Positions 37,597 to 46,854 are shown, numbered from the stretch's first letter. The stretch is DNA of 64,000 nt from Ignavibacteria bacterium UBA7675 (GCA_002483085.1 DLHF01000002.1:172613-236612), one strand, 5' to 3'. Notes: a model not told the origin generated them from the letters alone. Numbers and translations: made by a program.

Positions 37597-38376
37597 ATGA
37601 AGTACACAGTTTTCTTTCTAATGATGCTTTTTTGTGCCAGTGGGTACAGTGATGCACAAACTACGGCAGAAATACCCGTAAAATTCCGAACTACTGCGCC
37701 GCTGAGCAAAGTCTATACGCTTACTGTTGGCGTAGATAGTCGTGCAACCGACTGCTTAGATACAGCACTGGACGAGGTAGACCTTCCCCCTCCGCCTCCC
37801 GATTTTTTCCCGATTTTACTGCCGGGGTGTACCGATACGAATTCGGGTACAACAATCACATTGCAACGTGATTATCGGTACCTGCCACCGGGTAGCTTCG
37901 AGTACATTTATAATATCAAGCTGCTCCGAGGGCCGGATATGGAAGACGTAATTATACAGTGGAACAAAGAGCTGCCTGAACACATCGACTCTGCTTTCCT
38001 ACTTATTGAGTTTGTCGATACCCTCGATATGGCCGCACAAGAGCAATTTATTATTACGAATGATTTTATCCGTGCGATGCAGATACGGGTGCATTATTCC
38101 TTTCCGACTGTGAGTGTGGAAGAGACCTCATCCTACAACGAACAGGCTTGGCTCTTTCCCCATCCAGTGGAAGAAACAGCGTCTTTGTCTACTGGCGAGT
38201 ACAAGGGGGGAATATACGAGCTGTACACCGCAACTGGTGAACGAATACAAGCTGGAGATATCACCTATGAGGATTCTATGCCGCTGTCCTTTGGTAAATT
38301 AGCTTCGGGCGTGTACGTGCTCTATACCAAAACGATATCCGGAAAGAGCTCCTTCCGGCCTTTCGTGAAAAAATAA
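37597..38376 (+). CDS. Small secreted protein with a T9SS-like tail
   Basis: A 259-residue exported protein with a signal peptide (ending YSDAQ) and a proline-rich stretch (DLPPPPPDFFP). The last 80 residues follow the outline of a T9SS sorting domain (WLFPHPVEETASL, GIYELYTATGERI, LASGVYVLYTKT) in shortened form, ending FVKK. It starts after its own gap of 210 bases, following a terminator. Function unknown. Confidence 0.72.
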   Translation: MKYTVFFLMMLFCASGYSDAQTTAEIPVKFRTTAPLSKVYTLTVGVDSRATDCLDTALDEVDLPPPPPDFFPILLPGCTDTNSGTTITLQRDYRYLPPGSFEYIYNIKLLRGPDMEDVIIQWNKELPEHIDSAFLLIEFVDTLDMAAQEQFIITNDFIRAMQIRVHYSFPTVSVEETSSYNEQAWLFPHPVEETASLSTGEYKGGIYELYTATGERIQAGDITYEDSMPLSFGKLASGVYVLYTKTISGKSSFRPFVKK

Positions 38377-38394
38377 AGCGTAGTACAGACCATC

Positions 38395-39369
38395 ATGCAG
38401 ACAATTCTGATCAGCAGAACAGATGCTATTGGCGATGTGATTCTTACGCTGCCGCTGGCAGGCTTGCTCCGCGAGCGGTTGCCGGGCAGCAGGATTGTTT
38501 TTTTGTGTACAGGATACACAAAGCCCATTGTCGAGTGTTGTGAGTACGTCGATGAAATCCTCGACTGGAACACCATAGCCGAGATGCCGGAATCCGGGCG
38601 CATAGAGCAGTTGCGGGCCGTTGGCGCAGATACCATTATCCATGTATTTCCCCGGCGCGAAATAGCTCGTGCTGCATGGAAAGCTGGTATAAAAAATCGT
38701 ATTGGTACGACGCACCGCTTGTATCATTTCAGATATTGCAACCGGTTTGTGGGGCTCGGTAGGAAGAAATCGCCATTCCATGAAGCTGTGCTCAATAGTA
38801 TGCTGGCGCAATCACTCCTGCCGGGCGCTGTGCCGCCGAGTACGGAGTTATGGCCATACTATGGCCTTACACGTATTCCAGAGGCACCAGCCCGGCTTCG
38901 CGAGTTTATTCACCCGGATAAATTCAACTTGGTGCTGCATCCCAAGTCGCGCGGGAGTGCCGCCGAGTGGAGCCCCGAACGATGGAAACGCCTGATAGAG
39001 ATGTTGCCAAAGGAGCGATTCAATATCGTCCTCACCGGTACTGCTGATGAGGGTAAAAGTATTGCAAGCGACATAGGGCGCATCGATACTGTACGCGACG
39101 CATCGGGTACGATGACTCTTGGCGAACTTCTATCTTTTATCAATATCTGCGATGGTTTAGTGGCGGCAAGTACAGGGCCACTCCATCTGGCGGCGGCCAT
39201 AGAGAGGCATGTGCTCGGGCTGTTTCCCAATACTCCTCCGATACACCCGGCACGCTGGGGGCCGATTGGCAGGCGCGCAGAAGTGCTGGCCGGACGAGTG
39301 GACGATCGGGGATTTATAGATGTTGAAGTGGAAAGTGTTTTTACAAAAGTCGTGTCGTGGTTAGTTTAA
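38395..39369 (+). CDS. GT9-family glycosyltransferase (heptosyltransferase-like)
   Basis: A 324-residue member of glycosyltransferase family 9, whose characterised members add heptoses to the lipopolysaccharide core. The N-terminus RTDAIGDVILTLPLAG is the family signature. The C-terminal domain has HPKSRGSAAEWSPERW, VLTGTADEGK, and the STGPLHLAAA donor-binding motif. It lies 18 bases after the previous gene. The acceptor sugar is unknown. Confidence 0.86.
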   Translation: MQTILISRTDAIGDVILTLPLAGLLRERLPGSRIVFLCTGYTKPIVECCEYVDEILDWNTIAEMPESGRIEQLRAVGADTIIHVFPRREIARAAWKAGIKNRIGTTHRLYHFRYCNRFVGLGRKKSPFHEAVLNSMLAQSLLPGAVPPSTELWPYYGLTRIPEAPARLREFIHPDKFNLVLHPKSRGSAAEWSPERWKRLIEMLPKERFNIVLTGTADEGKSIASDIGRIDTVRDASGTMTLGELLSFINICDGLVAASTGPLHLAAAIERHVLGLFPNTPPIHPARWGPIGRRAEVLAGRVDDRGFIDVEVESVFTKVVSWLV

Positions 39370-39490
39370 GAGACAGAAACAATCCGTTTTATGGAATCGT
39401 TATGAGAAGTGTTGTTGGCAAATCAGGCGCCAATGCGATGGAAAAGCCGCTGTTTACAGACATGGAACACACTCTTTGAGGAAAAGGATA

Positions 39491-40297
39491 ATGAAAGTAA
39501 TTAGTCTCCTATTATGTCTGCTGCTTGTAGGGCCGCTTGGGGCTCATGCCGTACCGATGAGTATGGTATGGCAGGGCGATGCACTGCGATACGTGGAAAA
39601 TAATGCGTTTGGGCTGGGTGAAAATTTAGAGTATGAGGTTGGTTATCAGTTTGTAACAGCCGGTAAAGCTGCTTTCCGCATTGCTCCTGAGCCCATTACC
39701 TATAATGGCGTTCAGTGCTATGATATTCGCTTTCAAGTAGCCTCGCTCGAAAGTCTTGATTGGCTTTACCGTGTGCGCGACATGTATCGCACCGTGCTCG
39801 ATATTGATGGGGTATTTCCCTGGAGATTCGAGCAGCACATTCGCGAAGGTAACTACAGCCGGGATTTTGAAGCCGATCTGGATCAGCGCAAGCAGATAGC
39901 CAAAACAACAGATGGAGAGTTTCCCATTACTCCATATGTGCACGATATCGTTTCTGCATTTTACTATCTGCGGACAATGGATTTGCAGTCGATGAAAAAG
40001 GGCGAGACAGTGCAGTTGCAAAACTTCTATGGCAAAAAAGTAAATGACCTGACAGTTAAGATTTTGGGTCGGCAGACCGTAAAAGTCGAGGCTGGTACAT
40101 TCAAGTGTGTAGTTGTCGAACCTATGGTGACTGCTGGCGGACTGTTCAAAAGCGAAGGCAAGATTTTGATCTGGCTGAGCGACGATGAGCGGAAAATTCC
40201 TGTAAAAGTAAGCACAAAAATCCTCATTGGCAGCATTGACGCCGAGCTTACAAGCTATAGAGGTTTGCGTGGCCCCCTACTGGCCAAGGTAAAGTGA
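39491..40297 (+). CDS. DUF3108 family exported protein
   Basis: A 268-residue protein with a signal peptide (MKVISLLLCLLLVGPLGAHA). The mature part follows the DUF3108 pattern: GENLEYEVGYQFVTAGKA near the N-terminus, a middle beta-sheet region, and WLSDDERKIPVKVSTKILIG near the end. The ATG at 39491 follows AGGAAAAGGA; a TTG at 39476 is in frame but less likely. The family resembles lipid- or lipoprotein-binding periplasmic sandwiches, but its function is not established. Confidence 0.82.
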   Translation: MKVISLLLCLLLVGPLGAHAVPMSMVWQGDALRYVENNAFGLGENLEYEVGYQFVTAGKAAFRIAPEPITYNGVQCYDIRFQVASLESLDWLYRVRDMYRTVLDIDGVFPWRFEQHIREGNYSRDFEADLDQRKQIAKTTDGEFPITPYVHDIVSAFYYLRTMDLQSMKKGETVQLQNFYGKKVNDLTVKILGRQTVKVEAGTFKCVVVEPMVTAGGLFKSEGKILIWLSDDERKIPVKVSTKILIGSIDAELTSYRGLRGPLLAKVK

Positions 40298-40333
40298 TAG
40301 CCGCATTATTGTTCAGTGATAATCTATGAGTGC

Positions 40334-40498
40334 GGCACGGGCGTAGCTCGGCGCACGTCGGGTCGCTGTCGCCGGTCGCAATGCCGTTTTGCCGCTGCTC
40401 GGATGTCTTGTGCAAGGCGCAGAAGGATGGGCTACACGAGGCGGCGGTGCCGCGCGGTGCAGAGGCCCAACACAGGAGCGAAGACGCCTGCGCTCACA
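40334..40498 (+). repeat. Dispersed intergenic repeat, copy 7 (complete)
   Basis: GGCACGGGCGT at 40334-40344, GTCGCTGTCGCCGGTCGCA at 40362-40380, core GCCGCGCGGTGC at 40449-40460 followed by AGAGGCCCAACACAGGAGC and a GACGCCTGCGCTC end. It fills most of the 389-base gap between convergent genes. No gene is visible there. Confidence 0.78.
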
Positions 40499-40592
40499 AC
40501 TGGATTTTCGACGATGCTACCAGACAAACTGCAGAGCGAAGTTTACAGCAAAAGATAGTTTCTTGTGGAACCATAGAACACTTCAGAAATAC

Positions 40593-40619
40593 AAAAGGCG
40601 AGCATGTGCTCGCCTTTTT
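40593..40619. terminator. Bidirectional intrinsic terminator
   Basis: GGCGAGCA and TGCTCGCC with a tight loop, flanked by AAAA and TTTTT, between the convergent DUF3108 and cyclophilin genes. The symmetric A and T runs suit use in both directions. Confidence 0.85.
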
Positions 40620-40686
40620 CGATAGATATACTTACGGTTGCATTACTTGCCGCTTTTAGGAGCTTTAGGCGATTCTTGGCCTGTGC

Positions 40687-41313
40687 TTATCCTTTTTTTT
40701 TGATCTTCATTTCGATCTTTTCTATGGGATTGTCTTTATCATCGCGGTTTGTGTTTACGATTTTATCGACTACATCCATACCGGTCAGCACATGTCCGTA
40801 GATCGTGTACTGTCCGTCCAATTGTGGAGTACTGGTAACACAGATAAAAAACTGCGACGCTGCGCTATTGGGATCATTGGATCGCGCTGCCGAGAGAATA
40901 CCGCGCTCGTGCTTAAGAATGCTGAATTCAGATGGGACACGCGTCTGTGTGGGATCGCCATAACCCCATGTATTCCGGGGCTTGCTTTTCGAGTTTGGAT
41001 CGCCACCCTGAATCATAAAGTTAGGGATGACGCGGTGGAAAGCTGTACCATCGTAGAAGCCGATAGAGACAAGGCTATCGAAATTGTGCACGTGTTTTGG
41101 CGCTACATCAGGGAACAGTTCCAGCACGATCTCGCCGAGAGCTTTACCGCCCTGAGTAACAGAAATTACATACTGCGGCCTGTCGACAGTGGGTTTGGCA
41201 GTGGTTTCTGCTGATTCTTTTTTAGGTTCTTGGCTTTCGTCTTGCGAACGCGAAGCGGTATTGCCGCTGCATCCAAGAACAAGAGCAGCAAGGACAAAAA
41301 CGATGTATTTCAT
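40687..41313 (-). CDS. Lipoprotein cyclophilin-type peptidyl-prolyl isomerase
   Basis: A 208-residue lipoprotein: a signal with lipobox LVLGC, a charged linker of about 25 residues, then a cyclophilin domain with FHRVIPNFMIQGGDP (catalytic Arg in FHR), SAASQFFICVT and LDGQYTIYGHV. An AGGAG site precedes the ATG. It catalyses proline isomerisation and probably helps fold envelope or secreted proteins. A second cyclophilin gene lies 36 bases upstream on the same strand. Confidence 0.92.
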   Translation of the reverse strand: MKYIVFVLAALVLGCSGNTASRSQDESQEPKKESAETTAKPTVDRPQYVISVTQGGKALGEIVLELFPDVAPKHVHNFDSLVSIGFYDGTAFHRVIPNFMIQGGDPNSKSKPRNTWGYGDPTQTRVPSEFSILKHERGILSAARSNDPNSAASQFFICVTSTPQLDGQYTIYGHVLTGMDVVDKIVNTNRDDKDNPIEKIEMKIKKKG

Positions 41314-41349
41314 GTGTTTCTCCTGATGAAAAGAATTGAACTGTACGTG

Positions 41350-42066
41350 TTAAGGTTTTTTGCGATACGTTGAGATTTTCACGGAACGAATGGCAATTGG
41401 CTCCATTGGTATACCATCAGTTGCATCTACGAGCGGCTCGATTTCTGTATTGCCGATGGAGTCTATCGCTGCCATTCCGTCAATCACTTTGCCAAAAATA
41501 GTAAAATTTCTCGCGAGATCGGGAATATCCACTATGCAGACAAAAAACTGGCTCGTGTTCGTATTCGGGCCGTTATTTGCCATTGCTACCGTGCCACGGG
41601 TATAGCCTGCCTGGTATGATGGGCTAGTAGCGTGTAGCTCGTCCTCGAACGGCTTGCCATAGATACTCTCCCCTCCTGTTCCCCACTCGTCTCTTTTCCT
41701 ACTGCTGCGTGTTTTGGGGTCGCCCGTTTGCACAACAAAGTCTTTAGCTACCCGATGGAACAGCACTTTGTTATACTTACCTTTCCGAGCCAGAGCAATG
41801 AAATTATTAACAGCTCGCGGGGCATCATTGCCGTACAGCGCAATCGTAAAATTACCTTTGGTCGTATGTACCCGAGCCAAATGGGTAACAGCAGCGCTAT
41901 CTTCGGCAGAGACTGCGGTAGTATCGGTAGAAGATGACAGGGGGAACGACGAATCGGATGGCGATGGGCGCCCTTTTCCCTTTGGAGCCGTGTCCTCACA
42001 CCCCTGAATACCCACCAGAGCGATGAGCACAATGCAAACGGCAGTATAACGAGCCACTAATCCCAC
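41350..42066 (-). CDS. Second lipoprotein cyclophilin-type peptidyl-prolyl isomerase
   Basis: A 238-residue lipoprotein with lipobox GIQGC, a serine-rich linker (SSFPLSSSTDTT) and a cyclophilin domain: FHRVAKDFVVQTGDP, TSQFFVCIVDIPDLARNFTIFG. It is more diverged than the neighbour encoded downstream but keeps the catalytic Arg. The two make a tandem pair, followed by a separate unit with uppP 21 bases upstream. Paired cyclophilins next to a T9SS cargo cluster suggest an envelope-folding role. Confidence 0.9.
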   Translation of the reverse strand: MGLVARYTAVCIVLIALVGIQGCEDTAPKGKGRPSPSDSSFPLSSSTDTTAVSAEDSAAVTHLARVHTTKGNFTIALYGNDAPRAVNNFIALARKGKYNKVLFHRVAKDFVVQTGDPKTRSSRKRDEWGTGGESIYGKPFEDELHATSPSYQAGYTRGTVAMANNGPNTNTSQFFVCIVDIPDLARNFTIFGKVIDGMAAIDSIGNTEIEPLVDATDGIPMEPIAIRSVKISTYRKKP

Positions 42067-42087
42067 AATGACCAGGAGTAAAAATGT

Positions 42088-42915
42088 CTAATGATAGACG
42101 AGCCAGAACAGCAATAACCCCAGCAATATACGATAAATAATAAAAACCGTTGTCGAATGGGTACGCAGGAAGCGCAGCAGGAAGGCAATTGTAGCATAGC
42201 CGCTTATTCCGGCTGCCAGCGTTGCGGCTGCCAGTGTCGTCATCTCATCGGCAGAAAGCAAATGGATGCTGTGATAGAACTCCAGCAGACCGCTGCCAAA
42301 CACGGCGGGGATGCTCAGCAGAAAGGAAAAGCGAGCGGCGGTATCGCGTTGCAAGCCCATGAACAGACCGGCTGTAATAGTTGTTCCGGAGCGGGAAGAA
42401 CCGGGGATGAGAGCTACGCTTTGCGCCAGCCCAATGATAATGGCGTCCTTCCAAGTAATATCCGCAAGAGACTTCTTAAAGGAGGCGACGCGCTCTGCAA
42501 TCCACAAAAGGATGGCAAGCCCGATAAGGCTGGATGCAATGAGCGGCAACTGCTTTGTGGCCTCTCCTTCGATAAGGTGCTTGAAGGCTAGGCCAAACAC
42601 GACAATGGGAATGGAGCCTACGATGACAAACCAGCCCATGCGCGAATTCGTAGATTGTTTGCTGATCGGAAGCCGCTGCATGAGGTTCTCCGCGAGGAAT
42701 GACCGCGCAATGGCCATAATATCGCGGGCGAAATAGATAAGCACGGCGGCAAGAGTGCCGAGCTGGACAACAGCCATGAAGGCGGTCCACCTCTCCGGGT
42801 TGGTAATCAACCCCATCAGCTTGCCTGCTATAGTAAGGTGTGCCGTACTGCTGATAGGCAGGAATTCTGTAAGACCTTGGATAATGCCGAGAAGGATTGC
42901 CTGGAGTAAATTCAT
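42088..42915 (-). CDS. uppP: Undecaprenyl-diphosphatase (BacA type)
   Basis: A 275-residue membrane enzyme that dephosphorylates undecaprenyl pyrophosphate to recycle the lipid carrier for peptidoglycan and polysaccharide export. The family motifs are intact: GLTEFLPISSTAHL with the conserved Glu and Ser, and IPGSSRSGTTI with the conserved Arg. Several helices separate them. The start at 42915 gives the standard MNLLQAILLGIIQG N-terminus; upstream in-frame codons are rejected. Confidence 0.93.
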   Translation of the reverse strand: MNLLQAILLGIIQGLTEFLPISSTAHLTIAGKLMGLITNPERWTAFMAVVQLGTLAAVLIYFARDIMAIARSFLAENLMQRLPISKQSTNSRMGWFVIVGSIPIVVFGLAFKHLIEGEATKQLPLIASSLIGLAILLWIAERVASFKKSLADITWKDAIIIGLAQSVALIPGSSRSGTTITAGLFMGLQRDTAARFSFLLSIPAVFGSGLLEFYHSIHLLSADEMTTLAAATLAAGISGYATIAFLLRFLRTHSTTVFIIYRILLGLLLFWLVYH

Positions 42916-42958
42916 GTGCACAGGAGTTGAGGCAGCCGTTCGGGCTGCAAAATAAACA

Positions 42959-43378
42959 CTACGCCTCGGCGAGCTCCCAATCCCATGTAATAGGGCAGCC
43001 ACTGCGCTTTACAACTGCGGAAGCAGAGCAATACTGATCCTGTGAAAGCTCGATAGCACGCCGCACTTCTTCATTTGTAGCGTCGGGGCTTACAATGCGA
43101 TAATGCAGGTGCATCGATGTAAACACCCGAGGATGAGTGTCGGCGCGTTCGGCTGTTATGTCAATCGCCATGCTGGTGATTGTACGACGGCGCTTGTGAA
43201 GAATCGATACAATATCCAGGGCTGAGCATGCTGCCACAGACTGGAGCATCATTTGCATCGGCGATGGCCCCTGCCCCGTGCCGCCGTGATCACGCGATGC
43301 GTCGAAACTGGCTTCCAATCCGTTGTCGGTCGTGCCAACGAAATGCATGCCTTCTTTTAGTGTGAGGGTTGCCTGCAC
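42959..43378 (-). CDS. OsmC/Ohr family peroxidase-like protein
   Basis: A 139-residue OsmC-fold protein. The two redox cysteines are present, in AACSALDI (about residue 51) and KRSGCPI (about 126). The YhfA-like subgroup with a GPSPMQMML segment is the closest match. These enzymes reduce organic hydroperoxides through a Cys pair with thiol donors. It sits 43 bases upstream of uppP and nine bases downstream of the LamG-like gene, on the same strand. Confidence 0.85.
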   Translation of the reverse strand: MQATLTLKEGMHFVGTTDNGLEASFDASRDHGGTGQGPSPMQMMLQSVAACSALDIVSILHKRRRTITSMAIDITAERADTHPRVFTSMHLHYRIVSPDATNEEVRRAIELSQDQYCSASAVVKRSGCPITWDWELAEA

Positions 43379-43387
43379 AGAGAACTC

Positions 43388-44242
43388 CTACAAACCGTAT
43401 TTGTTTTTCAGATATGCCGCTACTGATTGTTGTTCTTTCGGCGAAAGAACGCGGGTATAGACGAGAATTTCTGCGAGATCGCCAAAATAAAACTGCTCGG
43501 GGCTGGCATTGAGCCGCCCGATGTAAAAGTTGCGGAGATCCATCACTGTGTCGATCAGTACATCCATGCGAGCCGGTGCAGCGCCAACCCCGGTGTTTTC
43601 TGTCGGGGGGATGAAAGCTGCTCCCTTCGACTGATAGTCTATATTCGAGCCACTGCTCGAATATAGCCTTTGGTACTGGTTGCCACCCGCCTTCAGCTTT
43701 TGCCACACAACGAAAATAGATGCAGGTGTTGTGTCGGAAATACTGCCGAGGAAATAATGGTCGTCCACACCGTCGAAGCGCAACACCGGCTTGCCGTTGA
43801 GAGCATTAGCTATGTACAGCGGCTGTGAAGCTGCTGCGGGCTGTAGAGCATTGAGGTGCCGAGCACTGGCATCGGGAAGTATCTGGATAGAATCGTTGTT
43901 CTTGGCTTTTGTAAGAGCATCAGCTTTGAGCCAAACCACGAGCTGGTCGCGTACTTCGAGCGCCTTGTCGTCGGGTACGGCCATTGCTGCAGCGAGAGAG
44001 TCCAGAGCTGCTTTACTCGGAGTTATCTGTGTAGAAGGCGACGGTGCCTTCGGCTTGTCGAGAATCACCGCCGTGACGTCGTCGATATACAAGCCAGTAA
44101 AGACAATGGAGGTCATAACAATAAAACCGGCCAGCAGAAAAATCAGAAAATTTCCCTTGTTGTTAGCTGGCTGGAGATTGATAGTCGTCCCCACATCCTG
44201 GACACGGGTTTCGTTAGGCTGTTGTTCCGATGTGTTTTGCAT
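43388..44242 (-). CDS. Membrane-anchored LamG/concanavalin-like protein
   Basis: A 284-residue protein. Residues 1-30 are polar, a single helix follows (FLIFLLAGFIVMTSIVFTGLY), then a linker, and a C-terminal jelly-roll region from about residue 110: LVVWLKADAL, LNGKPVLRFDGVDDHYFL, SIFVVWQKL, and ILVYTRVLSPKEQQSVAAYLKNKYG, a pattern common to LamG-like domains. The ATG at 44242 is chosen over a TTG at 44284. Such domains bind carbohydrate or protein ligands; the function here is unknown. Confidence 0.72.
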   Translation of the reverse strand: MQNTSEQQPNETRVQDVGTTINLQPANNKGNFLIFLLAGFIVMTSIVFTGLYIDDVTAVILDKPKAPSPSTQITPSKAALDSLAAAMAVPDDKALEVRDQLVVWLKADALTKAKNNDSIQILPDASARHLNALQPAAASQPLYIANALNGKPVLRFDGVDDHYFLGSISDTTPASIFVVWQKLKAGGNQYQRLYSSSGSNIDYQSKGAAFIPPTENTGVGAAPARMDVLIDTVMDLRNFYIGRLNASPEQFYFGDLAEILVYTRVLSPKEQQSVAAYLKNKYGL

Positions 44243-44379
44243 TGGTAAGCGTCTTGAAGTGTCGACAAATGTTGAAGGCAACAATTTGCTTATATTGGAA
44301 ACGGTGCAAACTTACGCAAAACTTTGGATTTATTGTGAACGAAATTCTTGTGTACACATGAGTACATAGAAGGACTACA

Positions 44380-45126
44380 ATGAGGGAAACACAATACCTT
44401 GTATTCGACCTTGAGACAGTGGGTCTCGATTGGGAATACTTCGACGAAGCGCAGCAGGAATATCTTGTGCGTGGAACTACAACCGACGAGGAGCGCGAGA
44501 AGAAAATACGGGAATTTGCGCTGTCTCCTCTGTGCGCTAAAATTGCGTGCATTGGCCTGTGGGTCGTGCGCTATAATGGCGAGCGCACAGAAACCGAAAA
44601 GGAAGGCGCGCTCGTGCTCGACGAGAGCCTTGCCGATGGGCAAACCCGGCGGGAGACATTGGAAAGCGGCCTCAGCATAGCCTATAGCAATGAAGCTACC
44701 ATGATAAGCGGATTCTGGAAGCTACTGCATCACTATAGTAATATTCACCTTGTATCGTTCAACGGGCGCGGGTTCGACGCTCCGTTTCTGATGCTGCGCT
44801 CGGCGGTGCACCGCGTTCGCCCGGGGCGCAATCTGATGGGCGGTACAAAGTGGAACTATCCCCACCATACCGATCTTGCCGATGAACTCTCGTACTTCGG
44901 CTATCAAAGCAGCGGGCCACAGCGCCGGTTTAATTTCGATTTCTACGCGCGCTCGTTTGGCATTCCTTCGCCCAAGGGGCAAGGCATTGATGGCAGCAAA
45001 GTCGGGGAGTTCTACCGTGATGGTCGGGTGGCCGAAATCGCCGAGTATTGTATGCGCGATGTTCGAGCTACTTGGGAACTCTATCTGTTCTGGAAGAAAT
45101 ACCTGAGCTTCGAACGAGAACACTAG
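44380..45126 (+). CDS. Predicted 3'-5' exonuclease of the PolB-exo2/RNase H fold
   Basis: A 248-residue nuclease of the DnaQ-like superfamily, close to the group described as related to the exonuclease domain of DNA polymerase B. The metal-binding residues are in FDLETVG, SFNGRGFDAP and YCMRDVRAT, a DEDD arrangement. A DnaQ-type nuclease acting alone may take part in repair. It is divergent from the LamG-like gene. Confidence 0.84.
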   Translation: MRETQYLVFDLETVGLDWEYFDEAQQEYLVRGTTTDEEREKKIREFALSPLCAKIACIGLWVVRYNGERTETEKEGALVLDESLADGQTRRETLESGLSIAYSNEATMISGFWKLLHHYSNIHLVSFNGRGFDAPFLMLRSAVHRVRPGRNLMGGTKWNYPHHTDLADELSYFGYQSSGPQRRFNFDFYARSFGIPSPKGQGIDGSKVGEFYRDGRVAEIAEYCMRDVRATWELYLFWKKYLSFEREH

Positions 45127-45155
45127 CCGCAGAGCAGTCCGGCTGGTAGATATGT

Positions 45156-45336
45156 GGCACGGGCGTCGTTGTGGCGCCCGTTGGGCCGCTGTCGCCGGTC
45201 GCATTGCCGCTTGTCGGTTAGCCGAAGGGCAGCCGCCGATGCTTGCTCCTGCTGCCGCGATGAACGCCGGGCAGCCACGCGGCGCTTGTGCTGCGCGGTG
45301 CAGAGACAAAGCACAAGAGCGGAGACCGAAGCGCAC
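45156..45336 (+). repeat. Dispersed intergenic repeat, copy 8 (complete)
   Basis: GGCACGGGCGT at 45156-45166, CCGCTGTCGCCGGTCGCA at 45186-45203, core GCTGCGCGGTGC at 45290-45301, then AGAGACAAAGCACAAGAGC and GGAGACCGAAGCGCAC as the tail. It lies in the 291-base gap between convergent genes. This copy gives the fullest view of the 3' module. Confidence 0.78.
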
Positions 45337-45364
45337 ATTCCCCACGCGATTGCTCTGGCTACAA

Positions 45365-45396
45365 ACAGAAAAGCCCATCGCACTGACGGGCTTGCT
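45365..45396 (-). terminator. Terminator of the transaldolase gene
   Basis: On the minus strand AAGCCC and GGGCTT form a 6-bp stem (one further base pair possible) followed by TTTCTGTTTG. Located 22 bases after the transaldolase stop. Confidence 0.6.
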
Positions 45397-45417
45397 GTTG
45401 TACTATGATTATTGCGG

Positions 45418-46101
45418 TTACGCCGTAGCAGATTCTTGCAACCGTGCAATTTCGGCCTGCATCCTGGCGTAATCGGCCAGAAAGCTATCGAGCCCTTTAT
45501 CTGTAAGCGGATGATTGAGCGACTGCATCAGCACCTTGTAGGGGCAGGTTGCAATGTCGGCACCGATCTTTGCACAGTCGAGCAAGTGCATCGGATGGCG
45601 CAGAGAAGCAGCGAGCACGAGCGATTCCAGATCCTGTTTATCCCAGATTTCGCACACATCGCGCAGAACGGCCATGCCATCTGTTGCGATATCGTCGAGG
45701 CGTCCGAGAAAAATGCTCACATACGTAGCGCCTGCATTATGAGCTGCAAGTGCCTGAGTAGCGCTAAAAATAAGCGTAACATTAGTTGGGATATCCTGTT
45801 TCGACAACTCTTTCACCGCTGTAAGCCCTGCCGGGATCATCGGGATTTTAATTGTTGCATCCGGGAACCACGAGAGAATTTCTTCCGCCTCGCGCAGCAT
45901 TCCATCGGTATCAGTCGAAACGACTTCCACAGAGCAGTGGCCGCCCACTGTCTGATGAATGTCAAGGATAAGATCGCGTACATCTACGGAAGGATCTTCC
46001 TTGGCGAGCAGTGAAGGATTGGTTGTAACGCCGCTCAGAATACCGAGAGAAGCCGTATGGCGGATTTCCTTGAGGTTGGCCGAGTCAATGTAGAGTTGCA
46101 T
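45418..46101 (-). CDS. fsa: Fructose-6-phosphate aldolase / small transaldolase
   Basis: A 227-residue member of the small transaldolase (TalC/FSA) group. Key segments are YIDSANLKEIR, GVTTNPSLL, the Schiff-base lysine in ATIKIPM, and NVTLIFSATQALAA, with SIFLGRLDD. The group contains both transaldolases of the pentose phosphate pathway and fructose-6-phosphate aldolases; sequence alone does not separate them here. The start at 46101 gives the standard N-terminus; ten upstream codons are rejected. Confidence 0.9.
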   Translation of the reverse strand: MQLYIDSANLKEIRHTASLGILSGVTTNPSLLAKEDPSVDVRDLILDIHQTVGGHCSVEVVSTDTDGMLREAEEILSWFPDATIKIPMIPAGLTAVKELSKQDIPTNVTLIFSATQALAAHNAGATYVSIFLGRLDDIATDGMAVLRDVCEIWDKQDLESLVLAASLRHPMHLLDCAKIGADIATCPYKVLMQSLNHPLTDKGLDSFLADYARMQAEIARLQESATA

Positions 46102-46170
46102 GGATGTCTCCGTGTATTGGAAATAGAACAATGGAAATCAAACTTACGAACAACGGCGTTGCTGCCGGTG

Positions 46171-46854
46171 TTACGGATGCACATTATCTAATCGCACAAA
46201 GTAGTAATACGTCCTGCCGTCCTCGTCCAGCTCTATGCTCGCTAGGCGCTTGCGTACACAGGCTGTGAGTATTTGCTCGGCCTGCGACAGCGAAAAGTCG
46301 GCTTCAAGCGCGAGAAGTTCTGGGTAAACTTTTCCTTCGTGGGAGTAGGCGTGCTGCATTACGGCGCGCTCGATGCTGTGGCTGGCCGCCATGGGGAAAT
46401 CGCCCTGCTCCAAGCGATGGTATTCCTCGGTAAGGCGGCCTAACTTTTTGCGCGTTTGATGAGTGCTATACGCCATATAGCCTGTCATGCTTGCAAAAAA
46501 AAGCACCGGAGGGAGCTCCCAGATAAGCAGGATCGACGCCACAGTAAGAATACCAAAGACCACGATGGCTTTCTGCCGCCCTTCTAATTTTTTTTCTGTG
46601 CGCTCAATCGTGCGCACGAGCTTTTTGTGTACTTCAAGCCTTTGGCGGTCATAGCCCGACATGGAGGCTCGTGTGCGAAATACATCAACAACTTCGCCCA
46701 CAGCGCCTACGGCCTCATCTATCCAGCGCCCTATCGAGGAATCCACCGATCCGGGCATGCGTTTATGCGAAGAATCGAATGTTTCGCTTTTGCGTTTCTT
46801 TCTTTCGTAGTACCACTCATTAAAATGAGTGTTGAAATCTTTATGGTCCGGCAT
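46171..46854 (-). CDS. Hypothetical membrane protein with winged-helix-like tail
   Basis: A 227-residue protein: a basic N-terminal region, a coiled-coil stretch (KLVRTIERTEKKLEGRQK), two adjacent hydrophobic helices (about residues 95-130), and a C-terminal domain (about 165-225) with helix-turn-helix pattern ALEADFSLSQAEQILTACVRKRLA followed by a beta wing. A membrane-linked winged helix is seen in several Bacteroidota hypotheticals. I cannot name a family. Confidence 0.6.
   Translation of the reverse strand: MPDHKDFNTHFNEWYYERKKRKSETFDSSHKRMPGSVDSSIGRWIDEAVGAVGEVVDVFRTRASMSGYDRQRLEVHKKLVRTIERTEKKLEGRQKAIVVFGILTVASILLIWELPPVLFFASMTGYMAYSTHQTRKKLGRLTEEYHRLEQGDFPMAASHSIERAVMQHAYSHEGKVYPELLALEADFSLSQAEQILTACVRKRLASIELDEDGRTYYYFVRLDNVHP

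Noticed and set aside
40330..40659. A 109-codon frame between the DUF3108 and cyclophilin genes
   Set aside because: It is the chance translation of repeat copy 7 and the terminator; similar Arg-rich frames appear in other copies.
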